This document shows, one piece after another, positions 14,876 to 23,698 of a stretch of 29,777 nucleotides of DNA. Below the pieces are notes generated by a model. That model was not told the DNA's origin. It did not search any database and worked only from the letters and a program-made list of their open reading frames with translations. The translations under genes and the position numbers were made by a program. The stretch lies in the IMG/VR virus record IMGVR_UViG_3300048918_000037, positions 1 through 29,777 of that record. One strand, given 5' to 3'. The stretch comes from a virus. How positions within the stretch are numbered: the first letter of the stretch is position 1; each line of letters opens with the position of its first letter.

Positions 14876-16569
14876 ACGTCTTCAAGCTTCTCAAATACCT
14901 GCTCGTCGATGCATTCACACTTTACGGCGGCGGCAAGGGCGGGGGTTCGGCTCCGTCGTATCCTGATCCGACGAAGGTTGCACAAGCAACGACGCAGACG
15001 AACACGGATACGGCAGCCTATAACAAGGCCCTCAACCTCAACAACTTCTCGAATCCGTTTGGCTCGCAGCAAACTACGCAGGTCGGCACAGACCCGAAGA
15101 CCGGGGCGCCGATCTACAACACGAACACGCAAGCTACATCGACCGTCAGTGATCTGCTTGGCCACAATTTGGCGCAGGCGGATAACAGCACCGGCGTCCA
15201 GCAGAACGCGCTTAATGGATTAGGTGGTCTCGGAAGTTACCTAAGTTCGCTCGGGCAGCAAGCCCAAGGCGTTGGCAACAATTTCGGCAGCTATCAACAG
15301 GGCGCGCTCGGCCTTTCTCCGCAATATCAGGGGATTTCCAATAATATCGGTAACGTCGCCGGGAACTATAGCGGCATCTCGAATAACGTCGGGAATGCAG
15401 CGGCAGGTTATAACGGCCTGATGGGCAATGTTGGGAACGCTGCATCTGGCTATAACAACTTGATCGGAAACACCGGAGCGCTTGCCGGTCAATACAACAA
15501 TCTGAATAGCCAATATGCGGCCCTAGGCTCGCAACTCGATCAGGGTGCAGCGAAAGCGGCTCAGCAGCAAGGACAAGACGCGGCATACAAAGCGCAAACG
15601 CAATATCTCGATCCTCAGTTCTCGCAGCAAAACGAGTCGCTTGGTGCTCAATTGGCCAACCAAGGCTTGGCTCCCGGTTCGCAGGCATACAACAATGCCA
15701 TGACGAACTTCAATAACACGAAGCAGCAGGCATACAGCAATGCGCAGAACCAAGCGATCATGACCGGTTCGCAGCTCGGCGCGCAGAACCTACAGAACCA
15801 AATCTCCGGCATCAACACGCAATCTGGATTGCTCGGCGCACAAGGTCAGAACCTCGGTGCTCAAGCTGGATTGTATGGGCAACAAGCAGGGATGCTCGGC
15901 AACCAGATCAACGCATACGGCCAGCAAGCCGGGATGCTTGGGAATCAGATTGGCGCATATGGGCAGCAGGCGGGCGTCTTGGGGAACCAAGCCAATGCAT
16001 ACGGCCAGCAGATGAACGCGCTCGGCGGCCAAGCAGGTCTTTACGGACTTGCCGGCCAACTCGGCCAAGGCCAGTTGGGCGCGCTGGGTACGGGCATGAC
16101 TTCTGCCGGCCAGCAGGCGGGTTTGTATGGTCAGCAGGTCGGCATCGGACAGTTGCCATATCAAAACGCGCAATCTGTCGCCGGGTTCATCCCTGGTTAT
16201 ACGGGAACGGGACAATCCTCGTCGGCTCCTGCTGACATCGCCGGTCTGTACAACAACCAATATCAGTCTCAGCTTGCCGGATACAACGCCGGACAGTCTA
16301 GTTCTAACAACATGATGAGTGGTTTATTCGGACTTGGATCGGCCGGCATCATGGGAATGATGATGTCCGACCGTCGAGCAAAACGCTCCATCAAGCGCGT
16401 GGCGACATGGGCCAACGGATTGGGCGTCTACACCTATCGCTATATGTGGGAACCCAAGGGAGTGCGCCATCTCGGCTTCATGGCGGACGAAGTGCGAAAA
16501 GTCGCCCCTCATGCTGTGCGTCGTGGCGACGATGGATTCGATCGCGTCAATTACCAATTGGCGGCGTAA
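14872..16569 (+). CDS. Repeat fibre protein with C-terminal S74 self-cleaving chaperone, in the needle position
   Basis: The protein has 565 residues from ATG 14872. The body is rich in Gly, Gln, Asn, Ala and Tyr, and has two blocks of 14-residue repeats. The last 67 residues, from S499 (SDRRAKRSIKRV), are a peptidase S74/intramolecular chaperone domain: S and the nearby lysine form the self-cleavage dyad, and LGFMADEV and APHAV are family motifs. S74 domains trimerise fibres and are then cut off. The gene lies after the gp10-like gene, where P22 has its needle gene 26, so this may be a trimeric needle or fibre substitute. An upstream start at 14821 is inside the acetyltransferase gene. Confidence 0.85.
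   Translation: MNVFKLLKYLLVDAFTLYGGGKGGGSAPSYPDPTKVAQATTQTNTDTAAYNKALNLNNFSNPFGSQQTTQVGTDPKTGAPIYNTNTQATSTVSDLLGHNLAQADNSTGVQQNALNGLGGLGSYLSSLGQQAQGVGNNFGSYQQGALGLSPQYQGISNNIGNVAGNYSGISNNVGNAAAGYNGLMGNVGNAASGYNNLIGNTGALAGQYNNLNSQYAALGSQLDQGAAKAAQQQGQDAAYKAQTQYLDPQFSQQNESLGAQLANQGLAPGSQAYNNAMTNFNNTKQQAYSNAQNQAIMTGSQLGAQNLQNQISGINTQSGLLGAQGQNLGAQAGLYGQQAGMLGNQINAYGQQAGMLGNQIGAYGQQAGVLGNQANAYGQQMNALGGQAGLYGLAGQLGQGQLGALGTGMTSAGQQAGLYGQQVGIGQLPYQNAQSVAGFIPGYTGTGQSSSAPADIAGLYNNQYQSQLAGYNAGQSSSNNMMSGLFGLGSAGIMGMMMSDRRAKRSIKRVATWANGLGVYTYRYMWEPKGVRHLGFMADEVRKVAPHAVRRGDDGFDRVNYQLAA
15331..15540 (+). repeat. Five 42-bp units coding 14-residue repeats (block 1)
   Basis: Units at 15331-15372, 15373-15414, 15415-15456, 15457-15498 and, more diverged, 15499-15540. 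The first two encode GISNNIGNVAGNYS and GISNNVGNAAAGYN. The unit is two heptads, which fits a long helical or coiled-coil rod. Confidence 0.85.
15859..16026 (+). repeat. Four 42-bp units coding 14-residue repeats (block 2)
   Basis: Units at 15859-15900, 15901-15942, 15943-15984 and 15985-16026. The second unit encodes NQINAYGQQAGMLG. Block 2 differs in sequence from block 1 but has the same 14-residue period, so both may form one continuous rod. Confidence 0.85.
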
Positions 16570-17592
16570 ATGGGCGTCTTCGGAAATACGCTGAGCGCTG
16601 GAAACCAAGACTCTCCGATCGGTGCTATCGGCGGGAAGATTCAAAAGTGGACTGATCCTATCGCATGGATTCCAGGTGGGATCGGTGACAAATGGGTCAA
16701 TCTCACGTCGCACCAGATTCCGAAGATGACGAATCAGGTGTTGCAGCCGATCGCGCAGCCTATAAATAAGATGGATTCGGCGGTGAATCCTCTGCGCAAG
16801 ATCGGAATCGTCAACAACCTCGCGAATACCGCGTATGCGAAGCCCGGCGATGCGATCGGGATCGGCATAGGTTCGGCCTTCACTGGCGGCGCATTAGGCG
16901 GTGCGTTGGGAGCAGCCGGTGGCAGCGGAGCGGGTGCTGCGGCAGGAGCGGGCGCAGCGGGTGCTGCTGACGCAGGTATCGGCGGTGCAGCTGCGGCAGG
17001 CGGCGGCGGATTGATGAGCAGCTTAGGCGGCCTGTTCGGAGGCGGTGCGGCAGAAGGCGCGGGCGGTGCTGGTGGCTTAACGGGCTTATTTAGTGGTCCG
17101 GCCGCATTCGGCGACGCTGGACTGACGGGGACCGTCTCCGCTGGCGGCTCTGGACTTGGCGGCGCAATGGCCGGCGACATGGGCGGCGCTCTCGGATCTT
17201 CTCCTACTGGACTATTTAGCGGCTTGCTTCCCGGCGGCGGCATGACAGGCACGGCGAGCGGAGCGCTCGGCGGTGGACTGTCTGGCGCGACTGCGGGCGG
17301 CTCGTCAATCGGTGGCGCTTCGATGGGCGGCCTATTGAATAACGGCACGCTCATGAACATGGCTCAGCAGATGCTAAGCCAGCAGAGCAAAAACAATCAG
17401 CAGCAGTCGCAACAGAATCAGCAGGCGGCGAACAGCAATAATTTCAGTCCGAGTAACGCTGCGCTGATGAATTATGCGATGAATCAGCAAAACGTCGCGA
17501 ACACGCAGGCGCTTCAACAGAATCTAGCACGAGAACAGCAACGTCGACAGGCACTCGCATACGCATTGAATCAGGGGAACATCTATGGCTAG
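16570..17592 (+). CDS. Gly/Ala-rich putative ejection (internal virion) protein, 340 aa
   Basis: The first 110 residues are mixed (GKIQKWTDPIAWIPGGIGDKW). Residues about 115-275 are an extreme Gly/Ala/Ser low-complexity tract, and the C-terminal 60 are Gln/Asn/Ala-rich helical sequence (QQNVANTQALQQNLAREQQRRQ region). Small Ala/Gly-rich proteins between tail and lysozyme-bearing proteins are usual for P22-type ejection proteins (gp7/gp14/gp20 group), which leave the capsid with the DNA. The gene starts after the S74 gene stop and its end overlaps the next start by eight bases. Family assignment is by context. Confidence 0.65.
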   Translation: MGVFGNTLSAGNQDSPIGAIGGKIQKWTDPIAWIPGGIGDKWVNLTSHQIPKMTNQVLQPIAQPINKMDSAVNPLRKIGIVNNLANTAYAKPGDAIGIGIGSAFTGGALGGALGAAGGSGAGAAAGAGAAGAADAGIGGAAAAGGGGLMSSLGGLFGGGAAEGAGGAGGLTGLFSGPAAFGDAGLTGTVSAGGSGLGGAMAGDMGGALGSSPTGLFSGLLPGGGMTGTASGALGGGLSGATAGGSSIGGASMGGLLNNGTLMNMAQQMLSQQSKNNQQQSQQNQQAANSNNFSPSNAALMNYAMNQQNVANTQALQQNLAREQQRRQALAYALNQGNIYG

Positions 17593-19498
17593 CGCAGCAG
17601 CACCGATGACGATCCTCCCGCAGTTTCAGGGGGACTACTATCACCTTCAGAACCAGCAAGCGCTCGCGCAAGCTTTGATGCAGCAATCGTTCCAGCCGCA
17701 GAATACGCAGGCGGTCGGATCGGGCCAATATTCGATCGTGCCGAAGTACAGCGCGGTTGGCGGTCTTGCTCAACTCGGACAAGCGCTGATTGCGGCGAAG
17801 ATGCAGAACCAAGTTGCTCAAGGTTATCAGACGCTCGGCCAGAATCAGTGGTCAGCGCTTACTGGTTCGCCGCCGGCTCAGCAAAGCGCGCCACAGCAAA
17901 CAACCGACGCCGGAGGAATGACTGATAACCAGTCCGGCCCAGGTGTAACGAGTACGCCTGTTCCGACGCCCGGGCAGCCTACGCCTCAAGCCTATGCAAG
18001 TGCTCTAGGGGCGACTGGCGGTGCGGCGCCTCAGCAGGGCGGCGGCTTACTTTCGCCGGGTGGCCCTCTGAATCCGAATGGCATGCCAACGACTGCTGCG
18101 GCGATGATGTACATGTCACCGGAAGGTCAAAAGGAGTTGTTCAAATCGACAGCGGCTGCCTATGCGCCTACGCCGGCGACGCTTGCGGCACGTCAAGCGG
18201 GCGCCAATGTTGCTCTGTGGAATACGGAACAGCATGCACGTGACGTATATAACCCGCCGGTTACTGGAACTGGTATCTTGCGCGATCCTTATTCAAAGAT
18301 GCCTGTCGCGTTCAATCCAGAAATACCCGCTGGAGGAACGCCGCTTTTCGATGCAAGCGGAAACGTCGGCGCTATCAACTCTATCCCGAATGCGCAAAAT
18401 GTGATGCAAGGCAACGCCGCAGCAACGGCGGCTGGTAGCGCTCAGTTCAAGCCGGTTCAGGTGTACAACCCGAATACGCAACAGATGGAGTATTCAAACG
18501 AGGCTCAGGTGACTAACCCGAGTGCTCCGGCGCCAGTCCGAAACAATAATCCGGGCGCGATGATGCCGGGCGGCAAGCTTGCGCAATATCCGGATATGCA
18601 AACCGGCCTTGCCGCACTTGATAATAACCTGCAAAGCTACGGAAAGCAGGGCGTCAATACCGTCTCAGGAGTGATCTCGAAATGGGCGCCCCCGAACGAG
18701 AACGATACGCAGGCATACATCAAGGATGTTTCGCAACGTCTTGGCATCCCGCCTAACCAGAAGATCGACCTAACGAATCCGCTCCAGCGGCAAGCGTTGT
18801 CGACGGCGATCGCGCTGCATGAGAACGGCCCTAGCGGAGTTTTCGGCAGTGGCACGGCGACTGCGCCTCAATCTGGTCGACCGGCCGCGAGTGCTCCGAT
18901 GGGGGCACAGGCGAATGCAGAGGCGACGGTAAAAGGACAAATCGATACGATGCAGAAGTCGTATCAGAACCTGCAAACGGTTCGCTCTGGTGCGCCCGCC
19001 GCGCTTCAAGACGTTGACAATATGTCCAAGCTTGCGCAAGGGGCTTCGATGGCGACGATCGGTCCTGCGGGGGCCAAGTTTGCCGGTCTATTCAGCAACA
19101 ATGCGGCGGAGTATGAGAAATCACGCGATAATCTCGTGACGAATCTTGGTTCGCAACTCGGCATCAATTCTGATGCAGCTCGCGATCTGGTTTATGGTTC
19201 GATTCCTTCATATGGAGCACCGAAAACGGCGCTTCAGAATGGCCTCGCAACGCTTCGCGGCCAAATTCAAACGCGCCTTCTCAAATCTGATTACTTGTCT
19301 GATGCGTATGCCAACGGAGATGCAAAGTCATATAACCAGCGGGAAAACCAGTTCGACCAACATATAACGCCGGCAGCAGCCAACCAGATTTCAGTTATCA
19401 ACTCAATGCCTTCTGGAAAGCTAAAAGCCGATGCATTGAAAGCGCTGAAAGGGAATTCGGCCTTCGAGTGGGCAGCTTCGACTGGAATTTTGAAATGA
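17585..19498 (+). CDS. Ejection protein with internal lysozyme-like (transglycosylase) domain
   Basis: This 637-residue protein is Gln/Ala/Pro-rich at the N-terminus. Residues about 318-415 form a peptidoglycan-hydrolase-like unit: RNNNPGAM, then DMQTGLAALDNNLQSYGKQ, WAPPNENDTQAYIKDVSQRLGI and HENG, with E413 a candidate catalytic acid. Similar domains occur in virion proteins of Burkholderia and other podophages that make a local hole in the cell wall during DNA entry. The rest (about 440-637) is helical. The gene overlaps both neighbours, so the three ejection genes are co-translated. Catalytic residue assignment is tentative. Confidence 0.8.
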   Translation: MASAAAPMTILPQFQGDYYHLQNQQALAQALMQQSFQPQNTQAVGSGQYSIVPKYSAVGGLAQLGQALIAAKMQNQVAQGYQTLGQNQWSALTGSPPAQQSAPQQTTDAGGMTDNQSGPGVTSTPVPTPGQPTPQAYASALGATGGAAPQQGGGLLSPGGPLNPNGMPTTAAAMMYMSPEGQKELFKSTAAAYAPTPATLAARQAGANVALWNTEQHARDVYNPPVTGTGILRDPYSKMPVAFNPEIPAGGTPLFDASGNVGAINSIPNAQNVMQGNAAATAAGSAQFKPVQVYNPNTQQMEYSNEAQVTNPSAPAPVRNNNPGAMMPGGKLAQYPDMQTGLAALDNNLQSYGKQGVNTVSGVISKWAPPNENDTQAYIKDVSQRLGIPPNQKIDLTNPLQRQALSTAIALHENGPSGVFGSGTATAPQSGRPAASAPMGAQANAEATVKGQIDTMQKSYQNLQTVRSGAPAALQDVDNMSKLAQGASMATIGPAGAKFAGLFSNNAAEYEKSRDNLVTNLGSQLGINSDAARDLVYGSIPSYGAPKTALQNGLATLRGQIQTRLLKSDYLSDAYANGDAKSYNQRENQFDQHITPAAANQISVINSMPSGKLKADALKALKGNSAFEWAASTGILK

Positions 19499-21222
19499 GT
19501 GCTCTTGACGATCTGATCGCGACCAATTCCGCGCCTCAGCAGCCATCATCGCTTGATGCGCTTATCGCGAGCAATGCGCAAAGCGCATCCGGTCCTCAAC
19601 CGGCCTCTGCTCCGCCTGCTGCTCAGATTCCTCAACCACCTCAGCCGCCGCAACAGGGTGCGCCAGGATACCTAGCGTCGCTCGGCGCAGGGTTGGGTCA
19701 TGGGTTCGGAAATACAGTTCTCGGCGCGCAGGAATTGCTCGGCAAAGGGCTTAGCGCGGTCGGATCGGATAACGTTGGCCCATGGCTCATCAACGATGCT
19801 CAGCAAGGCGTCAAGAATTTGGACGTTCAGAACCAGCCTTATGCTGCGGCGAACCCGATCACGAATACTGCCGGCAAGATCGGCGGCAATATCGTCGCGA
19901 CCGCTCCGTTGGCATCGCTTGCGCCGGCCGCAGCGACGGCAACCGCGCTCGGTAGAATCGGCACAGGCGCAGCGGTCGGCGCAGCTAGTGGCGCAATGAC
20001 GCCCTCCGATCCGAATAGTTCGGAAAGCTATTGGCAGCAGAAAGGTACGCAAGCCGGAACCGGCGCGGCATTCGGCGCAGGCGGCGCAACGCTGGCAAAC
20101 GCTCTAGGAAAGGTCATCGGGGGAGCATCCGGCACTGCGCAAAAGACATTGGCTGATGCCGGCGTGACTATGACGCCAGGACAAACGCTTGGTGGGGGAT
20201 TTGCACGCACCGAAGACAAGCTTACGAGTTTTCCGATCCTTGGCGACATGATCAAGAACGCTCAGCAGCGCTCGGTTCAGAGCTTCAATAAGGCTGCCTA
20301 TAACGATGTCCTGGCACCTCTCGGCCAAACATACGATGGACCGGTGGGACATGCTGGACTAGAGGCGGTCAGCCAGAAAATAAGCGATGCATACGACAAT
20401 GCTTTGTCTGGAATGACATTCAAGGCAAGCGATCCAAATTTCCAGGCTGACGTAACTAACCTTACAAGTCTCGCCCAGAATTTGCCAGCGCAGCAGCAGC
20501 AAACATTCATGAACACTTTGAAGACTCAGGTTTTTGGGAAGATCAGTCCGCAAGGTGTTATGGATGGAGATACCTTGAAAGGCGCCCAAAGCGAACTCGG
20601 CCGTTTGTCTCGTGGCTATTCGAAAGATCAATCTTTCGATAATCAACAACTTGGTGATGCGATCGGAGAGATAAAAAATGCGATTGATTCGTCAATCTCT
20701 AGATACAACTCTCCCGACGCCGTTAAGCAACTTCAAAATGCAAATACTGCCTTCGCGAAATTCGTTCGTGTTCAGGGAGCAGGGGCATCGACAGGAGCAA
20801 TGGGCAACGAAGGCATTTTCACTGCTGCCCAACTACAAAGTGCTGTTCGTAATGCTGACAGTTCAGTTAGAAAGGGAAATGTTGCGTATGGTAATGCGCT
20901 CATGCAAGAGCTTTCTGGGGCAGGCCAAAAGGTTCTAGGATCGAAATACCCTGACAGCGGCACGCCAGGGCGCGCGGCTCTGATGGGCATCCTCGGTGCA
21001 TTGGGTGGCGGCGGAGCGACGGCAGCCGGGTTCGGTGGCCCGACACTAGCAGCAGGCGCCGCAGCCGGATTAGCCGCGCTTCCTTATACCGGGATCGGCC
21101 AGCGAGCCACGCAAGCCGCGCTTATGGCTCGACCAGCGTTTGCCCAACCGGTAGGCCAATTCGTACAGAAAGGGGTCTCTCCCTTCGCGGCTGCGCTTGG
21201 CGCGGCGCTCGCTAACCACTGA
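19495..21222 (+). CDS. Putative ejection (internal virion) protein, 575 aa
   Basis: ATG 19495 overlaps the stop of the preceding gene (ATGA). The N-terminus has two similar short motifs, LDDLIATNSA and LDALIASNAQ, then a Pro/Gln linker. An Ala/Gly-rich region with possible membrane-inserting helices follows (GAAVGAASGAMTP; LGALGGGGATAAGFGG near the C-terminus). Helix-rich mid-segments (KISDAYDNALSG, ELGRLSRGYSKDQSF) resemble P22 gp20/gp16-type ejection proteins. It is the last gene of the ejection block. The 3' 153 bases are covered on the other strand by the small 21070-21291 ORF. Confidence 0.7.
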   Translation: MSALDDLIATNSAPQQPSSLDALIASNAQSASGPQPASAPPAAQIPQPPQPPQQGAPGYLASLGAGLGHGFGNTVLGAQELLGKGLSAVGSDNVGPWLINDAQQGVKNLDVQNQPYAAANPITNTAGKIGGNIVATAPLASLAPAAATATALGRIGTGAAVGAASGAMTPSDPNSSESYWQQKGTQAGTGAAFGAGGATLANALGKVIGGASGTAQKTLADAGVTMTPGQTLGGGFARTEDKLTSFPILGDMIKNAQQRSVQSFNKAAYNDVLAPLGQTYDGPVGHAGLEAVSQKISDAYDNALSGMTFKASDPNFQADVTNLTSLAQNLPAQQQQTFMNTLKTQVFGKISPQGVMDGDTLKGAQSELGRLSRGYSKDQSFDNQQLGDAIGEIKNAIDSSISRYNSPDAVKQLQNANTAFAKFVRVQGAGASTGAMGNEGIFTAAQLQSAVRNADSSVRKGNVAYGNALMQELSGAGQKVLGSKYPDSGTPGRAALMGILGALGGGGATAAGFGGPTLAAGAAAGLAALPYTGIGQRATQAALMARPAFAQPVGQFVQKGVSPFAAALGAALANH

Positions 21223-21291
21223 TTTGATAGTCGGTATCGCTCCGACAACGGCAGACGAGATAGCGATCTGCCAGAACTGACTGTTGTTCAT
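21070..21291 (-). CDS. Small membrane-anchored ORF coupled to the HNH gene, 73 aa
   Basis: Its ATG (21291-21289) lies two bases after the HNH stop, and a GAGGGG ribosome site sits in the last HNH codons. The first residues, MNNSQFWQIAISSAVVGAI, form one likely membrane segment, followed by a highly basic tail (SERRAKRSREG). Only the first 23 or so codons lie outside the antisense ejection gene. The basic tail is read from DNA whose coding pressure is on the other strand, so the true protein could be a truncated remnant. The coupling argues that it is translated. Function is unknown. Confidence 0.4.
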   Translation of the reverse strand: MNNSQFWQIAISSAVVGAIPTIKSVVSERRAKRSREGRDPFLYELAYRLGKRWSSHKRGLRGSLADPGIRKRG

Positions 21292-21293
21292 AT

Positions 21294-21899
21294 TTACCCC
21301 TCAAGTGAAGCTTGGCGCTTCGCTGCTGTTCTACGTAGTTGGCGGTCAGCATGGCATCTGCGGCATTTTCTTCCGTTCTTTCCGTTTGGTGCGGTGTTTG
21401 CTGGCGTGTATTCGTGACCGAACTTGCAATGTGTTTTTGCTTTGTTTCGTTCTCCGTTTGCGATTCCTCCGAGACGAAGGCCTTCTGTATAGACCTTTCT
21501 CGCGGGGGAAAGAACCTCTTGGAGTGTTAGGCCGTTCTTTGCTCGCGCGAGAACGGTATCGGGCTTTAATCCGCACTGCTGTGCTAGATCCCACACTCGG
21601 TGCCTAACGCCTTCGATTTCTACGAATGACGTATTACTGCGGTTAAGTTGCTGCTCCTTCCTACTGGCCCATTTGCAGTTAGATGGTTCGTAGTTGCCGT
21701 TGTTGTTTTCCCTTTCTAGGGTAAATCCGTCGGGACGCTCTCCCATGTCTTCTACAAAGGCATGGAAGTCTTTCCACCGATCACACATTGAGATTCCGCG
21801 CCCTCCGTATCTGTGGAATGCGGGGTTATTTTTATTTTTGCATCTGTCGATCATCGACCTCCAGACGAAGTACAGCGGATGCTTCATTTTTCCAGTCAT
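21294..21899 (-). CDS. HNH-type homing endonuclease-like protein
   Basis: The 201-residue protein has the conserved core of freestanding phage HNH/AP2-type endonucleases at residues 7-88 (FVWRSMIDRCKN, YGGRGISMCDRW, DMGERPDGFTLER, GNYEPSNCKWAS), a helix-turn-helix-like middle (VWDLAQQCGLKPDTVLARAK) and a zinc finger C158-x3-H162...C179-x2-C182. It lies on the minus strand inside a plus-strand late operon, between the ejection and tail-fibre genes, as mobile endonuclease genes often do. AAGGAG before ATG is a strong ribosome site, but it lies in a hairpin (21898-21926). Local base composition looks more A+T-rich than its neighbours by eye. Confidence 0.85.
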   Translation of the reverse strand: MTGKMKHPLYFVWRSMIDRCKNKNNPAFHRYGGRGISMCDRWKDFHAFVEDMGERPDGFTLERENNNGNYEPSNCKWASRKEQQLNRSNTSFVEIEGVRHRVWDLAQQCGLKPDTVLARAKNGLTLQEVLSPARKVYTEGLRLGGIANGERNKAKTHCKFGHEYTPANTAPNGKNGRKCRRCHADRQLRRTAAKRQASLEG

Positions 21900-21926
21900 A
21901 TTTAGCTCCTTAGAATAGCTAAATAT
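21898..21926 (-). promoter_or_regulatory. 10-bp perfect inverted repeat over the HNH ribosome site and start
   Basis: ATATTTAGCT (21898-21907) and AGCTAAATAT (21917-21926) are exact inverted repeats with a 9-nt spacer. In the HNH mRNA the A and U of AUG and the end of AAGGAG fall inside the stem, and the rest of AAGGAG is in the loop. This resembles T4 I-TevI, whose early mRNA hairpin hides the ribosome site. It could also be a DNA-binding operator for either strand. Confidence 0.7.
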
Positions 21927-21958
21927 AACATGCCCTTTAGCGAATTGGGAGAACGAAA

Positions 21959-23512
21959 TTGCCTTATAACGGAAGCGGAGTGTTCAGCCTCCCAAGCGGT
22001 AATCCGGTCGTAACCGGCACTACCATCAGCTCGACTTGGGCCAATAATACGCTTTCTGACATCGCAAACAATGGCCTCACTAATTGTTTGACGAAGGACG
22101 GCCAACAGACTCCGACCGCGAATATCCCGCTTGGTGGTTTCAGAATCACCAGCCTTGGGAACGGCACTGCGCTAACCGATGCTGCGAATCTAAGCCAAAT
22201 CCAGAACAACGGCGCGACGGTCCTCGGATCCATCAGCGGAACCGGTGATGCGATCGTCGCTGCATCGGCTCCCTCGATTACTGCCTATACGACCGGTCAG
22301 ACGTTCATCTACACGCCTACGTCGACAAACACGGTAACGAATCCGACGATCAACATTTCGGCTGTCGGCGCCAAGACGATTACACAATCGAATGGCCTCG
22401 GTCTGTGGTCTGGCGCACTAGCTGTCGGGACTCCGTATCAGTTGTATTACGACGGCACGAATTTCCGCGTTCAGACGGGTCAACTCGCTCAGGGTATCCC
22501 GTATTATCAGAGCCGGACAAGCCATCGCAATTACCTCTCTGATGGCAATTTCGACTTCTGGCGCTCCGGAACCTCTTTCACGCTTTCGCCGAGTGTTTTC
22601 CAGTATACGGCGGATATGTGGATTGTGACATCAGGAGGAGGGTCATCCTCGATCACGGTCGCGCGGAATGCTTTTACCGCAGGTACGCCACCTTCTGGCA
22701 TGACAACGCCTGCTACGTTTTTTGCAAAATTGTCTCAGACGGTCGCCGCGACAAGCACTGGAAGCAGTATTACACAGCACATTGAGAAGGTGCGCACGCT
22801 TGAAGGGCATACTGCAACGTTATCAATGTGGTTGTGGGTGGATTCAGGGACGATCACGATTCCCACGCTTTCAATCGTTCAAAGCTTCGGGTCGGGCGGA
22901 AGCGGATCGGTGACCTTAACTCCTACCGTGAATTGGGTCATTACAACTACGCCTACGCTGTTCTCGGCATCCATAGCAATTCCGTCTATCTCGGGTAAGA
23001 CAATCGGAAGCGATGGCAGCGATTTCCTTTCCGTTGGCATTCGGATGCCGGTGAGTGCTACATTTGCTCTCAATACGAGCCAATGGCAACTAGAGGAAAG
23101 CCCGGCGAATGCTCCTGCGAATGGACTTCCGACGCCATTCGAATTCCGTGGATATGATGCTGAGTTGGTTCGAGTCAATAGGTATGTTCAACTGCTCGGC
23201 GATACGAGTGCATTCTCTCAGTATGTTCTAGGCACAGGCGTCTTTTCATCGGCCACGCAATTCTTGGCGATGATTCCTCTTGCATCGCCGATGCGAAATC
23301 AGCCGATCATTACATTCGTTTCCGGGTCAGCGGCGGCATTATCAGTTTTTTCTGCTTCTACATTTGCTCTTTCGGCCATATCTTTGCTTACCCTTTCGTC
23401 ATCTTCAACAGAAATACTAGCAAATTGCACTGTGGCTGGAGCTACTGGCGGTCAATCTGGGATATTACGATTCAATGCTGCTGGACTGCTGATCGCCGAT
23501 GCGCGTTTATAA
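21959..23512 (+). CDS. Tail fibre / receptor-binding protein, 517 aa
   Basis: The start is TTG at 21959 with GGGAG at 21947-21951 a few bases upstream. The N-terminus MPYNGSGVFSLPSGNPV is the common virion-attachment segment of podophage tail fibres, followed by LGGFRITSLGNGTALTDAANL. Residues from about 185 on are beta-rich and Ser/Thr/Gly-rich (GNFDFWRSGTSFTLSPSVFQYTADMW), as in carbohydrate-binding fibre ends. It should decide host receptor range. It follows the HNH insertion and precedes a small 56-residue gene. No other in-frame start with a good ribosome site was seen. Confidence 0.85.
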   Translation: MPYNGSGVFSLPSGNPVVTGTTISSTWANNTLSDIANNGLTNCLTKDGQQTPTANIPLGGFRITSLGNGTALTDAANLSQIQNNGATVLGSISGTGDAIVAASAPSITAYTTGQTFIYTPTSTNTVTNPTINISAVGAKTITQSNGLGLWSGALAVGTPYQLYYDGTNFRVQTGQLAQGIPYYQSRTSHRNYLSDGNFDFWRSGTSFTLSPSVFQYTADMWIVTSGGGSSSITVARNAFTAGTPPSGMTTPATFFAKLSQTVAATSTGSSITQHIEKVRTLEGHTATLSMWLWVDSGTITIPTLSIVQSFGSGGSGSVTLTPTVNWVITTTPTLFSASIAIPSISGKTIGSDGSDFLSVGIRMPVSATFALNTSQWQLEESPANAPANGLPTPFEFRGYDAELVRVNRYVQLLGDTSAFSQYVLGTGVFSSATQFLAMIPLASPMRNQPIITFVSGSAAALSVFSASTFALSAISLLTLSSSSTEILANCTVAGATGGQSGILRFNAAGLLIADARL

Positions 23513-23520
23513 GGATAGGT

Positions 23521-23691
23521 ATGAATTTCCAATATGTATCAGATGAGACTAATCCAGCGAACATCGATCAAACAACCGTCATTTTTTATCAGGACGACGG
23601 GTCTATCAGTTATCTCAACATCTGGTCAAGATATTGGCCAATTTATCAAGAATGGATTGCGCAAGGTAACACGCCTTTGCCGCCTGCCTAA
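23521..23691 (+). CDS. Small tail-fibre-linked protein, 56 aa
   Basis: ATG 23521 follows the fibre stop by eight bases with an AAGGA site. The C-terminal pattern YQEWIAQGNTPLPPA matches the tails of short phage proteins encoded beside tail fibres (the YLAWLAEGNTPxP type), some of which act in fibre assembly. The first part is FQYVSDETNPANIDQT with a short DDGSIS strand. It ends just before the terminator at 23699-23722, closing the tail-fibre unit. The 23425 start lies inside the fibre gene and is rejected. Confidence 0.7.
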   Translation: MNFQYVSDETNPANIDQTTVIFYQDDGSISYLNIWSRYWPIYQEWIAQGNTPLPPA

Positions 23692-23698
23692 AGACATC

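Noticed and set aside
15331-16026. Regular repeats that could suggest CRISPR
   Set aside because: They are in-frame 42-bp coding repeats with no spacers.
16734-17360. Pro/Ala-rich minus-strand frame
   Set aside because: Exact complement effect of the Gly/Ala-rich ejection protein.
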